Positions 41,941-54,186 are shown, counted from the stretch's first letter. The stretch: 64,000 nucleotides of DNA from Craterostigma plantagineum (GCA_027422505.1 JAPQWV010000663.1:186001-250000), one strand, 5' to 3'. Notes: a model not told the origin generated them from the letters alone. Made by a program: numbers and translations.

Positions 41941-43544
41941 AGAGACAGCGTCATCGTCAAACGAATGTTCAATACATCCAATCCATATAAACCAAGATAT
42001 TGATATTCACAACATTTAAAATTAAAAACTAATTAAGAAGAAAGGTGATAAAACATACTAAAATAACCTAAAAATAATTCCTTTTGAGGAAGCCATTGCT
42101 GCACGTTGTGCCTCATGGGGGGCCCCTCCTCTTTGCTTTTGTTGTTTTACCCTTCAATGTTGTCTTCCCTACCTTCTCGTCATTCTTTAATTCCACACAC
42201 ATATGCCCCTCCCACAGCTGTTACTTCCACAAAGACCTAGCGGCCAGAAAGACCAAGAAAATAAACCAGCCGATCGAAATCAATCAAGCAGAAAACTAGG
42301 AAAATAATCCAATTTAATATTGGTATAGGACATTCCAGCATTAAGAAAGTCTTTCGCTTCAATCGATCGAGAGTGTGATCCAAAAGATCTCACCATCTTA
42401 GACATAACATGGAATAAATTGTGCAGAACAAAGAAATAGATCAAAATTATACGCACGCTCGCCGACGATCTGCCATAGACCCATCAGCATGCTATTGTCG
42501 CAATTACCATTCAAGATTATGATCTTACCGACTTCAAACTGCTCAATCGAGGAATGAAACTGTATGAACTTCATTCTTTCAGAATGTATAATAACCTATG
42601 CCCCTTGTGCTCCATAATCCATACCTATATGTGGAGCAATTCGCCATAAATTGATAACGACTCCTTAGAATTTGGTATGCCATTAGAAAAACACCACTTC
42701 AGATTTAAATTGCCAAATGATTCAGTGAGGTTCGGAGATAGAATTATTTGATGCGATAAATAATAGATATCTTAACAATTCCAAAGGTGAATTTGTTCGG
42801 ACAACAAACTTCGAAGATTGTGTTTAACACAATTTCCTTAAAAAAATTTGCTCCCTCCCGTTTGTGCTAGAGCTTTTTCAGAGCGTTTATTTCCCAGGAT
42901 ACTCCGAAAACTTGGTGTTTTTTTGCACGTAACAACACCAACAACGAACAGGAAAATCTATAAGATGACCAAGTCTTGTGAATTTTTCGTCTTTTTTCTC
43001 CAATGAGAATGATCCTCTATTTATAGGATTCAAAGAATTTAATGGCTATAAAGTCTATTTATTATAGCTTTAGATCAAATCATTATTGGCCATAACGTCT
43101 CTTTATCATGGCTTTAAATCAAATAATTTAATGGCCATAATGTCAATTCATTACTGGACATTATGGCTTTAAATCAAATAATTTAATGGCCATTTCAATT
43201 GACTGTTCGTTGGGCTTCTAGGTATCTTAACGGTCGCTTCCGGTTAGCCTAGCTAACTGGTCACGTATAGCGACCAGTTTAGTCCGGTCTTAGTCAGTAC
43301 ACTTCAGTTTCACAAGCCATGTTAAATACCGGGAAATAAAATTTAAATCCGGGGTAAAACGCAGCTTGATCAGACTCGTTGTTTTCGGTCCGACATTCGC
43401 GTTAAGCCAACTTGTTTTCCAATGTGGGACAACACCCACTTTTATTTCCCTTCAAAACAAGTTACATTCACTAGTCCAAATAAAGCCCGTACATTATCCA
43501 ACAGAATTACCCTGCGACAGCCTCAGGTTACCATTGAGTTCATA
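41941..43544. other. Intergenic, possible minus-strand LTR remnant
   Basis: No gene is recognised. A minus-strand TATA-like CCTATAAATAGAGG lies at about 43011-43025, flanked by a 55-bp-type repeat (AATTTAATGGCCATAATGTC-like, 43035-43200) and a CCAATGTGGGACAACACCC tract at 43418-43436, a style common in plant LTRs. No paired LTR or target duplication was found, so the call stays open. Confidence 0.3.
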
Positions 43545-43690
43545 TTTAAAATATAATTAATTAATTATTTTTAATTTTGAGATTTACAATTTTTAATAGT
43601 TAACAAATGAAATGTAAATTTTAAGTATATACAAGGAAAATTAATCCGTAGTATAGAAGTATAAGTAAAATAAATTAAAAAAATATGTAT
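43545..43690 (+). repeat. Dispersed repeat, copy 2
   Basis: TTTTTAATTTTGAGATTTAC and the following AATGAAATGTAAATTTTAAG correspond to 9990-10090. Divergence is substantial. Confidence 0.4.
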
Positions 43691-43867
43691 AATATAACTT
43701 ATAGATTAGGTCCCCTATATACACACTCCACACACACATTGCGGCTTCTTTTCTTCTCATCTCCGACGCCAAAATTCGATGATGGAACGAAGAACCAACC
43801 AATTACAATCAAACCCACCCACAATCCTGCAAGAAAATTGAAACCATTGATGCAATTGGATCCAAAA

Positions 43868-45511
43868 TAAGTGGCGATCATAATCCCCATTACCACCCCC
43901 CCGACGTAATTGCAAAAATCCTTGTACGATTGCCCGTGAAACGCCTCTTGAATTTCAAGTGCGTCTCAAAGTCATGGATTTCTCTACCGGAATTCATCAA
44001 GAGACTCACCACACGCTCTCGGCCCTCGATCCATCCCTCGCCAATCACAGACTCATGTTAGAAATTTCGTTGTTAGGTTGGGACTATTCGATTACGTATT
44101 TTTAGCACGATTAACGTTCGGACATGTAGACGTACATGTATTGCAGTATTAGTCATATGCCAAATATTGTAATTAAGTTAAAGGGCCCATTCGGTGATCA
44201 ATGGTGTCTGTCGCAATTAAATAAGACGTTTGGGGTTAATTAATATTTGTGTAGAATTCCTGGGGGCTGGAACTTAAATATCTGATGGGCTTATTAACGG
44301 GCCATCCCATTATGACAACTATATATATGGGCGTGGTCCCTAAGTGCTGTACAACGAAACACACAGCCGTCACTCTTGTAGATCCTAAATGACTGCCGTC
44401 TAAGGATATTTGGGTTACCCATCTTCCCCAAGCTAATGGTTTCATGTACGCGTACTTGGAAGATCTACATACCCGGTTCTCAATAAGAACACTATGGAAT
44501 TCTCAGGTATGTTTTCTATTTCCGATGTATTTAGTTTACCGCCTTAATTAATCCAATCAAGGTTAAAGATTTTTGGGTTCATACGGTCACGGATCGCAAC
44601 ATTCGTACGACCCACTGCGCGACACGAAATCAAGGCAATACAGAGTTCCTCCATCGCCGATCTTTTTGCCGACAATGTGTTCGAAAACCCTATTCGTAAA
44701 AATCCTCCCCCTCATTCGATAATTCAGATTATGGGTTCCTTCGATGGGCTGTTGTGCGTTTCTGCGATTTGAGGCAGCGTAGGCCATATCTTTCTGTGGA
44801 ACCCTTGTTTGACGACGTCGAAAAAGCTGCCAACGTTGGCTGAAGCAGATGCGAAGGGGTTTTTGTGGCCGACTTATGGCTCAGGTTATGACGAGCCCAG
44901 CGATGATGACAAGGTTTTGGGCTTTACGCGAGCTTACTCGCCGATTATGAGCTAGAGTGTGTGGTACAGATTTACAGCTTAAAGAACGATTCTTGAAAGT
45001 ATCGAGGGTTTCATAGGCGTCTTAAAACCGAATGCGACCGTGATATTTGCGAATTGGAAATTTGTCGTTTTGGCATAAGTTATAAGGTCGTGCAATATTT
45101 TGATTCGAGGTTTACGTTACTGTCGAGCAGCCAAAGTATGACAAGCATTCTGATACATCTTTTGGGACTTTGAGAGGTTGCATTACGGCTCTTTACAGCA
45201 TTGAAATGTCTTATGTGGACGTTTGGGTTCTAAAAGATTATTGCGTCGGAGAATCTTGGACTAAACTAGCTTCCATTCCTTACGTGGATGGACCACCATC
45301 TTCGTACCTACTCTCATATCGTTTGTGTTTTTCGTTGAACAGAAAGTTGTTAATGGGCCGACGAGGGAGTCAACAGTTAGAAGCTTATGATGTTGAAGAT
45401 AACAGCTTTTGTTACCCTCGGAAATGCACCGTAGTCGATGGCATATGTTCGACGGCAGTCTATGTCGAAAGTTTGGTTGAGCTTCGTCCAAGGCGAGGAA
45501 GACGAATGTAG
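43868..45511 (+). pseudogene. F-box/FBA pseudogene, paralogue of the intact gene
   Basis: The F-box is readable at 43900-44000 (IAKILVRLPVKRLLNFKCVS, KSWISLPEFIKRL). After the solo LTR the frame resumes with IADLFADNVFE, IMGSFDGLLCV, HIFLWNPC, YGSGYDEPSDDDKVL and ends in an open 45170-45511 segment (RGCITALYSIEM, VWVLKDYCVGESWTKLASIP, YVESLVELRP). Block order equals that of the 475-1617 gene. Several stops (after GLLCVSAI, after YSPIMS) and frame changes break it even without the inserted LTR. The orientation matches the intact gene, so the pair likely arose by tandem duplication. Confidence 0.85.
44071..44601. mobile_element. Solo LTR inside the F-box pseudogene (531 bp)
   Basis: Bounded by TGTTAGGTTGGG and GGATCGCAACA with the duplication TTCGT at 44066-44070 and 44602-44606. 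Removing it with one TTCGT restores alignment to the intact F-box gene (CTCATGTTAGAAATTTCGTA against CTCATGTTCAATAATTCGAA). A TATATATATGGG box is at about 44317-44330. TG...CA ends and a 5-bp duplication fit a solo LTR left by recombination. The family is not identified; no second copy is in the window. Confidence 0.85.
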
Positions 45512-45577
45512 GAATCATCACAAGGATGACTTTGAATAAATTCCGATAGCTTTCGTTTGGTTTTATTAGCGTCTTTA

Positions 45578-45862
45578 CGTTGTTTTTCTATTTAAAGATT
45601 TATGAGGTGCTGAACAAGTATGTGTTCGTGAGTGGACTGCTTGTGGTGGCACGCTCACAGCTTTTTTCTCTATCTCTTTATCACACTTGCAGGTATGTTA
45701 TTTATAATATAATCTAACCAAATAAAGACAAGTGAAGTAAGAAAAGTCAAACAAATTTCATTTTTCATTGATTAGATCTTCCTTGGAAAATTTTCTTCAT
45801 GCGCATGAACCTTTTTGAGCGGAGCAAACTTTTGTTGTTTTAGTTTTCTTCCTTAGATTTTC
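45578..45862 (-). repeat. 3' LTR of element 4, outer part
   Basis: Matches 57118 onward (GATTTATGAGGTGCTGA, CACGCTCACAGCTTTTT, TGTTATTTATAATATAATCT). A segment of about 90 bp present at 57185-57265 is missing. Cut at 45862 by element 5; the remaining 43 bases are at 53466-53508. Confidence 0.88.
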
Positions 45863-46961
45863 TGTTAGGATCGGTTTACGCGTTTAGAGGGGGGTGAATA
45901 AATGCTTGACGCTTATTGGTAGTTAACCGGTTAGGGCTAATACCTATATGTGATATCTTTCTAAGTGTGTTTGATACGGAAGCAAGCAGGTCGGTTTTGA
46001 ACCAAGACCGGTAATGTGTGTGACTTGTTAGTGTGAGTGTGTGACAGAGACAACGGTTTGTTTTTGGAAGTTCGGAGTTAAATCTCCTACGTCTCCCCTT
46101 CTTCCTCGCAAGGAAGGTTCACTAGACTTCAGTTATACACTCACTGTACAACCTACCCAGCTGCCCTCAGCTTTATCTAGTGAATCACCTAGGCAGTTGT
46201 AAAAATACAATCCACCTACTTCAACAACTTTTTACAGTCCGTCGGAAAACAACTCACTTACTTAACCTATACCGATTTTCGTATAGTGAGGACAACACTT
46301 TCTACTTCTTTCTTCACTTAGTAGTTTGAATAACGTCTTTGATTTCTCGTGGTGTAGTGCCGTATCTCTTCAGTGCCTCTTCTCTGCTTTATATTGTTGA
46401 TCTTTGCTGAAGAAGGCCGTTGAGATAGCTCCTTGTACTGGACACTGCATTAAATGCATTTTTCCCAAAATGGGTATTGTCCGGTCTTCATAGCAGTTCA
46501 CACTATGCCAATTGCTTTTTCTTTTTTAAGCCTAGCTTGACTTCAACTTCGCTACTCCTTGCAGCCTTGCATTAAATACTTTAATAGAAGTCAAAGTCCC
46601 GCCTTGAATAGTTTGAGTCTTTGTACAAGTGGCAGGTCCAGTATTCTGACTCCGATCTTGACGTTTCGTCGGTTCCGGTAGTTGTACTTTGATCCTGACA
46701 TTTTATCAGTTCCGGTATCTGTACTCTGATCTTGGCACTTGTCAGATTCGGTACTTAGCTTGATCCTGGTACTTTATTAGTTCCGACATCTGTACTCCGG
46801 TCTTGGCACTTATCAGATTCGGTATCGTTCGGTTTCTAGTGCGCTTGTGAACTGCTGACTGGTATCCGGTCTTGAATCTTAGTTTAACCGGTATACTCAG
46901 TCAAGGTGGACAATCACCAAAACTATTTTAATCTGAATTCTTCGATTCACGATTTCTAACA
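45863..46961 (-). repeat. 3' LTR of element 5
   Basis: TGTTAGGATCGG to TTTCTAACA. Includes a tandem run of about five 37-bp units at 46640-46825 (TTCCGGTAGTTGTACTTTGA, then TCCTGACATTTTATCAG). The polypurine tract AAAAAGGGAGAAATT (minus strand) abuts it at 46962-46976. Confidence 0.9.
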
Positions 46962-46976
46962 ATTTCTCCCTTTTTG

Positions 46977-48877
46977 GTGATTGTCAAAACTCAACGAAGC
47001 AGAAGGGTATTATTATGTCAAACGAATTTGATACATAATCGACCAATCATTACAACCGTTACTGTCAGTCTAGCTAGTCCTAGACTTGACCAGTGTTTCG
47101 ATGTTCCGGTTGATGGCATGTGCCGGTCCGTTTGGTACGTCCGGTTTCCGCCTTGTCACTACTGCTTGTCATCTTTAGTCTTTAGCAGTGCCAACTGTTT
47201 GCTTCGTTAGTACTGCAACCTGCCCTTTCACCTTGACTTCAGGCTTTAACAGTACTCTTCATCTTCCTCTTACAGTTTTTTTCAACCGGTGTTGTTGGCT
47301 TGATTATGCCAGTTCTTCGATCTTCCTGTTGTTGGCATCCCCGGTCTGTCTGGTACGTCTGGTATGCCTGCTGCTTCGTCTAGGTACTGCCATGTGCCCT
47401 TTCCCCTTGATTGGCAGTACTCTTCTTCCCCCCTTTTGACAAGCACCTGTCCGGTATGAGGGAAGGTAGTCATTGTGCAGGAGAGTCGTCACTACAATTG
47501 TCCTCTCCTTGAACTGCTCAATGAGACCGGTAGCTCTGCTGCTGTACTGGCAAACCTTATCAGAAGATTGCTCAGTTTCGACGAGACTTTCAAAGATCTG
47601 AAGAAATCTTCTTCTGTCCCGCTCTGCTTTAGCAGCTCTTAGAGCTACGGCTACCCCTGAACCAACGCCTTGGCTAGGGTTTTCTCGGGGAATCAATCGT
47701 TGCGACAAGGAGTTTCTTCTCTTGTTTTCTCCTTGTAAAGCGCAACGAACCTGATAGGAGCTGAGGGATACCGTCTGGCATGACATTCAATCCTCGGTAT
47801 CCGCTCGCCAGCTCCAGTCCGCTTCTTGGTGGGTTCTCGGCTTTTTCTCCACCAGGATACGGGCAGGGACGGTACCATCCTCCATGGCTTCTCAACTGCT
47901 TGAGTACCATCCTCTTGCTTGCCATCCTCTTCATAGGCAAACCTGCCAGTGGCATCCACCTGTTGGCGGGTGCTCCGTGTAGGGAACCTGGGGACTGGGT
48001 ACATCTTTTCCAACTCGTCCAGTCCACAGAGAAATTCCCAGAGCTTGCCTGGTGTGCCGTCGGACTTGCTTTAGAAGCCCTGCTAGTCCAAAGCAGCGTC
48101 TTTGCATCTTTGTTGGACCGCCAAGAGGTCTTTGAATACCCTAATGGGTCAGTCTGCATCCAGTGCGGTTTCAATACCACTTTGAAGTGTCTGGATAAGA
48201 ATACCGGATTCGGACTTGTTAGGCTTTTTCTAGTTGTGAGGCTTATTCTGACTAAGGGTGGTGGATGTTTTGGTAGTTTAGGCATTGTGAGCTTAGTCGG
48301 TTTTGAGATGATGAGCTTCAGGGAAGAATGCGAGGTCCTTAAATACTTGTGAGGATTTTGTCGCCTTGTGTCACGGGTGCACAGTAACTCAGATCATCTT
48401 TATTGCTTCCCTTTAGTGCATCGAAGCTTTATGTCTTGTCAGTTGACAGAGATTCTTTGATGAGACTATTCACGCACTCTGATGACCTGCACACTCGAAG
48501 CCAGCTGTACCCGACATATGTGCATCGATGCAGTGCAATAATTCAGAGAGTTCGGTCTTTACCCGGCCAGTAAGGGTTATGTGTATCTCCACTGGTTAAG
48601 TGATAACTCCGGTTTCAGAAGGATCCCGGTATCAGACTTGTATAATCTTATATGCTCAATTCTCTAAGTGTATATTGACTAGTGTCGATCTTAGAAGATA
48701 TCGACTGGGATAAGTGTATAGGCCGAGATTATGAAGACATGACCGTTTTAACAGAAAGGCTTTGCACTGAAATCATCTATATGCATTAATTTTTGTAATG
48801 TCTAGGCAACTAATTATATCAATTAATTTGATATAACTTTGTTCCCCCTGACTTCATGCTAGGGCTTTTAAGTTAAG
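46977..48877 (-). pseudogene. Post-pol region of element 5, unidentified ORFs
   Basis: Minus-strand frames at 47674-48285 (203 codons; SRHFKVVLKPHWMQTDPLGY) and 47693-48013 (EFLCGLDELEKMYPVPRFPT when extended) overlap in different registers. The plus strand is also open at 47780-48352. The position after RNase H is where some copia elements carry an env-like or extra ORF. I do not recognise the product, and stops split it. One or more frame changes probably separate pieces of one former ORF. Confidence 0.4.
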
Positions 48878-49069
48878 TCAGTAAGTCCTAAATGCATTTA
48901 AAGAGATGATAGGCTTAGCTTTGAGGAGCGGTTTAGTGTAGACATTTGTAGTTTGCCGGTTCGTCGATCCTTCACCCAGTTTCTCCTTCTTGATTGCACA
49001 ACCTTTGATCATCTTTGAGTGATGTACCAGTCTTGAAGATTTCAATACTTCCACTCTATTGCTTCTCAT
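48878..49069 (-). pseudogene. RNase H C-terminal remnant of element 5
   Basis: HHSKMIKGCAIKKEKLGEGS followed by NRQTTNVYTKPLLKAK corresponds to the copia RNase H ending (RHHFIRD..., ADIFTKPL). The upstream part of the domain is out of frame and weak. Confidence 0.6.
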
Positions 49070-51790
49070 ATTAGTGTTGAACGTCCACCGCGGTCTGAAG
49101 ATTTTACTTGAGCTTAGACTTGTAGATGATCGCCACGGTGTACGATATGTTCTCTGGCTGAAATGGCTCCTTCAGGATCCGAGACCGTATTCAATATCCA
49201 GTCTGCTGACAAACGTTTTTTATATCACTTCGTAGTCATAGTTTGACCCAGCATTGACTAGGCTTCCAAATCTTGGTAGTGCTCGAACTGATTTAGCTCC
49301 TGCTTGACTTTCATCCAGTTATCTTCTAAGTCTCTCTTTGATTTCCTTTGATGGTGATCAGACTCAGATCAGTTTCCTTTGATAGGTTCCCCCTCAGTCT
49401 ATTCCTCCATATGGAATTTCCTTGTGCAAATTATCTAGGGCTTCAGTTAGTTCCTTAACTGGTTCTGAAGTTTGCTGGCAGATTGCGAAGCGTTGGAAAA
49501 AATGGAATAACTTTCGACCGGTTCGTCCTTAGAAGCGGCACCTCGTTCGTCAAAATTCAGATGAGGATCAACCACTGATTGAATGGATTTCAAATTTCGG
49601 TTCGTAAAATCCGTTGAAGACTAGACTCAGAGACAATCACAATGGTGTAAGTCTCGCTATCCGGTAATCTCATAAGAGAGCAGGTCACTCGACGCAGTTC
49701 AGCCTGTCGTCGCACATCATCTATCGTAGCAGTTGTACGAGGAATGGAAGATCTTTCTGTTGGGATGTCGAAACTCCGATCTGTAAAGTCTGGAGGTAAG
49801 CATCTTGTTCATGGATAAAGACGCTGGTGATATGGTGTGTAACGAGGCTAAGGGAGTGTTGGAGGGCTCGGGCGAGGCTGCTATTGGGCGACTGGTCCGG
49901 TTTTAGTCTGGACTGAGTGAATGACGTCTGCTTCCACGTGTATTTCTTCGGTCATGAATGTGTCAGTGTCCTTGTCGCCCTGGTGCTTTGGTTGATACCG
50001 TTTCCTTGAAGGCAGCATTTTCCTGAATGTAGTTCTGCCTTCTGGGTGTACTACTGCCTTGCATGGTTCAATTTTGAGGCGTTCCCCCTTAGTTAACTTT
50101 TCTGGTGTGAGCTGTTTTGTGATACACTGTCCGGTTTCCTTCGAGATAGATAGCGTGTCTTTGAAACCGGTTGACCCCTTTGTTGCTCGATTTTCCCAGT
50201 ATGAAGCTTCTTCACTGGTTCCTTGACTGATTGATGTTGCTTGAAATTTGATCATCGGTTTTGCTTCTGTCAATCGTCCGGTTCCCTTTCTTAGCTGCAT
50301 CGTTTCCTAAACTGGTCTGCCAGTCGGTGACTCACGGCATGTGCCATGGTCCTCATAAACGTGATATTAGTGCTAAGTTAGGAAGATCTAGCTTCCCTTA
50401 ATGTATTCTAGTAGGTACAGATAGATAATGATACCAGTTATAGAAGGATTTAGAACCTTAGATGGTTCATCGTTTTGTTTCATAGTCATTTTCTGGACTC
50501 ACCAGTAACCAACGTATTGGACAGTAAGCTCTTGCATATACCAATTCAACCCGTCGGTCTTGTTGGTTCCTCATCCGGTTATTGTAGTCATGCCTTAGTT
50601 TTAGTGAGACTGTCTAATTATCTTTATATCTTTACCTTGGTACCTATTTCCAAAGGTAAAGGTTAGCTTGGCACATGATTTTATCTCAGTGAGAGTCCTT
50701 CTCTCCCTGGTCATGTGCCACATCATCAGCTGTCTAATACTCGGCACAGCTGTTTGAGTTCCTGCAAGTGTACCTGCAAGAACAGACAAAATCCTCGGTA
50801 CCCATGCTATTTTGGGTCCGGTTAGAGATTAGCACCTTAGGTATCCATACTTGGATTATCCTAATGTGTCTACCAGTTACAGGATCAATAAGATATCTAT
50901 ATTGATTGTTCCTGTTTTGAGACCGGTATCTAGATCTGTTGTAACCTTGAGCTTCCGATTTTGGATTGTGTGCCTTCTCCCTCAGTTGTTGAGGTCTTCC
51001 CCTTCGTGAGTTGTTGTGTATTCTGGTATTCCCCCTTAGTTGTTGGGGTTTTCCCTTTCGTGGGTTGTTGTTGATGCGGGTATTTCTTCTTGGTTGAGGC
51101 CTTCCCTTATGTGGGGTGTTATTGTACCCCTTCTCCTTCAGAGGTACTGTGCTTTTATTGGGAACCGATGCCTTGTTGCTATCCCAACCCAGTTCTTCTA
51201 GACCTAGACGTAGGGGAGACAGGAACTGGATTATAATATGAAGGACGAACGAAATTGATTACCCATGAGGAAGTCGGTTGGTGGGACGTTGTCGCTTCTT
51301 CCGTGTTAGTCTGGTCATTGTATCCTAGCCCTGTTCGGTCATTGGTGTCCTTCCTTGTTTCTTGAAGACAATGAAGCGTCTTGGATGAGTTCGTCCAAGA
51401 CTGAACTATCGTGGACAGCTTTTGAATCTCAGAGTTCTTTAACTGAGTGATTTATCTTAATTTGTTGTTTTCTTCTTCCAGTTGTGTGATCCTTTCGATC
51501 AGAGGTCCGGTATTATCTTGTATCGGTGTCTTTCCCTTTTCAGCAGCCTTCAATTTTTCATCCAGTTTCCAGTATTCGTCCGCCATGTTCTGAAGTGCAT
51601 CCAAGACTTCGTCGTAGGTAAATCTTTCTTCTGCATCTGGTTGGTCTCCAACTAGACAGACGAGCCCTTTCTCATTTTCATATTTGCTCGCTTCATCTTC
51701 AGAGCTGGACTCTTCAGAGTCTGTATCATCCCATTTGTAAGATTTCTTTTTAGCTACTGGAACTTGTGTTCTCTTTCTTCCCTTGGACCG
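49070..51790 (-). other. Degenerate interior of element 5
   Basis: No pol catalytic motif could be read. The 49881-50300 minus frame (MQLRKGTGRLTEAKPMIKFQ) is unrecognised. 50940-51130 contains a repeated Gln/Thr-rich gag-tail-like stretch (PQQLRGKTS-type), and 51430-51790 an acidic coiled-coil tail of gag (DTDSEESSSEDEASKYENE). Confidence 0.4.
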
Positions 51791-51868
51791 GTTTGTCTCC
51801 TTTTTAGAGCCGTCATCAATGTTGTGTCCGGTCTTGTCATATTTAAAGCAAGTTTTAGAGTTTTCGTT

Positions 51869-52351
51869 TTACTCAGCTTGCTTATCCTGTGTCATCACGG
51901 AGGATTCTTCTCCTCCTGATGCTTTTACTGGATGATCCCTGAGCTCATGGTCTCCTTGGTTTTCTCCAAGTTGGCATAACTTGGTCCACGTTTCTTTCGC
52001 AGTCTTGCTCGTCATGACCTGTCTGAATATTTCTATGTCCAAAGTTTTGAACATGATGTTCTTGGCAATATTGTCGAGATCTGTCTTTCGTCTTTCTTGT
52101 GTTGGCAGCTCATGTCTTTCCTTGGGAACTTCTCTCGGTTCGTCAGGATAACCGGCGTGTCGTACGTTTACTTTGTTGAATATGAACGGTCTTGTTTCTA
52201 ACACATCAACCATCTCATCATCTTGTGCGTAGAGATGGGTCATCATCCTTATCTTCCATTCAAGGAAGTTTTCCCTGCTAAACATAATAAGCTGGTCTGA
52301 TAAAGTCATGGGTAGTACAGAAAATATCAAGTAAACCCGCTCTGATACCAC
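51869..52351 (-). CDS. Gag (N-terminal part) of element 5
   Basis: A 160-codon frame starting just inside the 5' LTR: LIMFSRENFLEWKIRMMTHL and YAQDDEMVDVLETRPFIF match the opening of copia Gag (UBN2-type), followed by IAKNIMFKTLDIEIFRQVMT and AKETWTKLCQLGE. It stops at 51869; just beyond, a degraded knuckle CFKYDKTGHN is readable at about 51800-51850. The product is probably truncated. Confidence 0.7.
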   Translation of the reverse strand: MVSERVYLIFSVLPMTLSDQLIMFSRENFLEWKIRMMTHLYAQDDEMVDVLETRPFIFNKVNVRHAGYPDEPREVPKERHELPTQERRKTDLDNIAKNIMFKTLDIEIFRQVMTSKTAKETWTKLCQLGENQGDHELRDHPVKASGGEESSVMTQDKQAE

Positions 52352-52352
52352 T

Positions 52353-53465
52353 TGTCATGATTGGTTTACGCGTTTAGAGGGAGGGCGGGGGTAAATAAAT
52401 GCTTGACGCTTATTGGTAGTTAACCGGTTAGGGGCTAATACCTATACGTGATATCTTTCTAAGTGTGTTTGGTGCGGAAGCAAGCAGGTCGGTTTTGAAC
52501 CAAGACCGGTAATGTGTGTGACTTGTTAGTGTGAGTGTATGACAGAGACAACGGTTTGTTTTTGGATGTTCGGAGTTAAATCTCCTACGTCTCCCCTTGT
52601 TCCTCGCAAGGAAGGTTCACTAGACTTCAGTTATACACTCACTGTACAACCTACCCAGCTGCCCTCAGCTTTATCTAGTGAATCACCTAGGCAGTTGTAA
52701 AAATACAATCCACCTACTTCAACAACTTTTTACAGTCCGTCGAAAAACAACTCACTTACTTAACCTATACCGGTTTTCGTATAGTGAGGACAACACTTTC
52801 TACTTCTTTCTTCACTTAGTAGTTTGAATAACGTCTTTGATTTCTCGTGGTGTAGTGTCGTATATCTTCAGTGCCTCTTCTCTGCTATATATAGTTGATG
52901 TTTGCTGAAGAAGGCCGTTGTGAGATAGCTCCTTGTACTGGACACTACATTAAATGCATTTTTCCCAAAATGGTACTGTCCGGTCTTTATAGCAGTTCGC
53001 GCTGTGCCAATTGCTTTTTCCTTTTTAAGCCTAGCTTGACTTCAACTTGGCTCCTCCTTGCAGCCTTGCATTAAATGCTTTAATAGAAGTCTTCAAAGTC
53101 CCGCCTTGAATAATTTGAATCTTTGTACAAGTGGCAGGTCCGGTATTCTAACTCCGGTTTTGGCATTTCGTCGGTTCCGGTTGTTGTACTTTGAACCTGA
53201 CATTTTATCAGTTCCGGTATCAGTACTCCAGTCTTGGCACTTGTCAGATTCGGTACTTGTACCTTGATCTTGGTACTTTATCAGTTCCGATATCTGTACT
53301 CCGGTCTTGGCACTTATCAGATTTGGTATCGTTCGGTTTCTCTGCGCTTGTGAACTGCTGACTGGTATCCGGTCTTGAATCTTAGTTTAACCGGTATACT
53401 CAATCAAGTTTGGACAATCACCAAAACTGTTTTAATCTGAATTCTTCGATTCACGATTTCTAACA
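52353..53465 (-). repeat. 5' LTR of element 5
   Basis: TGTCATGATTGG to TTTCTAACA, with an estimated three to four percent difference from the other LTR. The 37-bp tandem units recur at 53150-53335. Confidence 0.9.
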
Positions 53466-53508
53466 TTTTCCTTCCAAAAAATCTAGCTATCGAGATAAAT
53501 TATCAGCA
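53466..53508 (-). repeat. 3' LTR of element 4, inner part
   Basis: TTTTCCTTCCAAAAAATCTA to TTATCAGCA, the continuation of 45862 and equal to 57480-57522. The polypurine-like AAGGGAGGAATT (minus strand) follows at 53509-53520. Confidence 0.85.
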
Positions 53509-53543
53509 AATTCCTCCCTTAAAGAGATCTTTCACCCGACCAT

Positions 53544-53957
53544 TCACTTTAAATTCTCGAACGTACCTGTTGGTAATGGCTTCGTGAAAATATCTGCAAC
53601 CTGGTCCAGACTCGCTACTTGTACCATCTTCACTTCTCCATTTTTTACGTGTTCTCTGATAAAATGGAACCGAGCATCAATATGCTCGCTCATGATGAAC
53701 TGGATTTTCGCCAACTCAATCGCTGACTTATTGTCGACTTGAATTTCGGTTGGCTCATCTTGTCGAAGATTCAACTCGAGCAGTAAGTTCCTCAGCAAAA
53801 TTGCATGACAAACACACCACAATTCTACCACATGTTCCGCTTCGCGTGTTGATAGAGTCACGGTTGGTTGCTTTTTCGATAACCAGGTGAGTGCCGTATT
53901 TTCGAGATAAAATACGTAGCCGCCACTGCTTCTTCGATCATCGTATCTCCGCACCAA
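53544..53957 (-). pseudogene. RNase H domain of element 4
   Basis: A 137-codon frame with RRSSGGYVFYLENTALTWLS, TLSTREAEHV, IQVDNKSAIELAK, RFHFIREHVKNGEV and VADIFTKPL, the copia RNase H signature in order. The N-terminal catalytic region is preserved in part (YDDRRSSGG). It is cut off from RT by frame changes. Confidence 0.85.
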
Positions 53958-54186
53958 TCGCTGTCAGAATATCCGACTAATTTGCAGTCGCTCACCTTTG
54001 GATAAAATGTCCGAGCGATTGTGTTCCTCGGATGTATCGTAAAATCCTCTTGATCGCTTTGTGATGTGACTATCTCGGTTCTTTCATATAGCGGCTAACA
54101 ACTCCAACGCTGTAAGCGATATCAGATCTCGTGCAGGTCAAGTATCGCAGACTGCCCACGAGACATCAATAATCGTTCGCATTCAC

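Larger units (their letters stand above)
45863..53465 (-). mobile_element. Element 5: copia-type retrotransposon with gutted pol (7603 bp)
   Basis: LTRs at 45863-46961 (1099 bp) and 52353-53465 (1113 bp); duplication TTTTC at 45858-45862 and 53466-53470, inside the 3' LTR of element 4. The primer-binding site on the minus strand reads AGTGGTATCAGAGCGGGTTT, beside 52353. A gag frame and the C-terminal end of RNase H are readable; protease, integrase and RT cores are not. Only about 3 kb separates gag from the RNase H end, so most of pol is deleted or unreadable. The long region after RNase H and the primer site are reminiscent of Sirevirus-like copia elements, which is a tentative placement. 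Confidence 0.88.

Noticed and set aside
42084..42299. Hydrophobic 71-codon ORF between element 3 and the F-box pseudogene
   Set aside because: It is short, without family resemblance, and lies in a region that looks like a decayed LTR.
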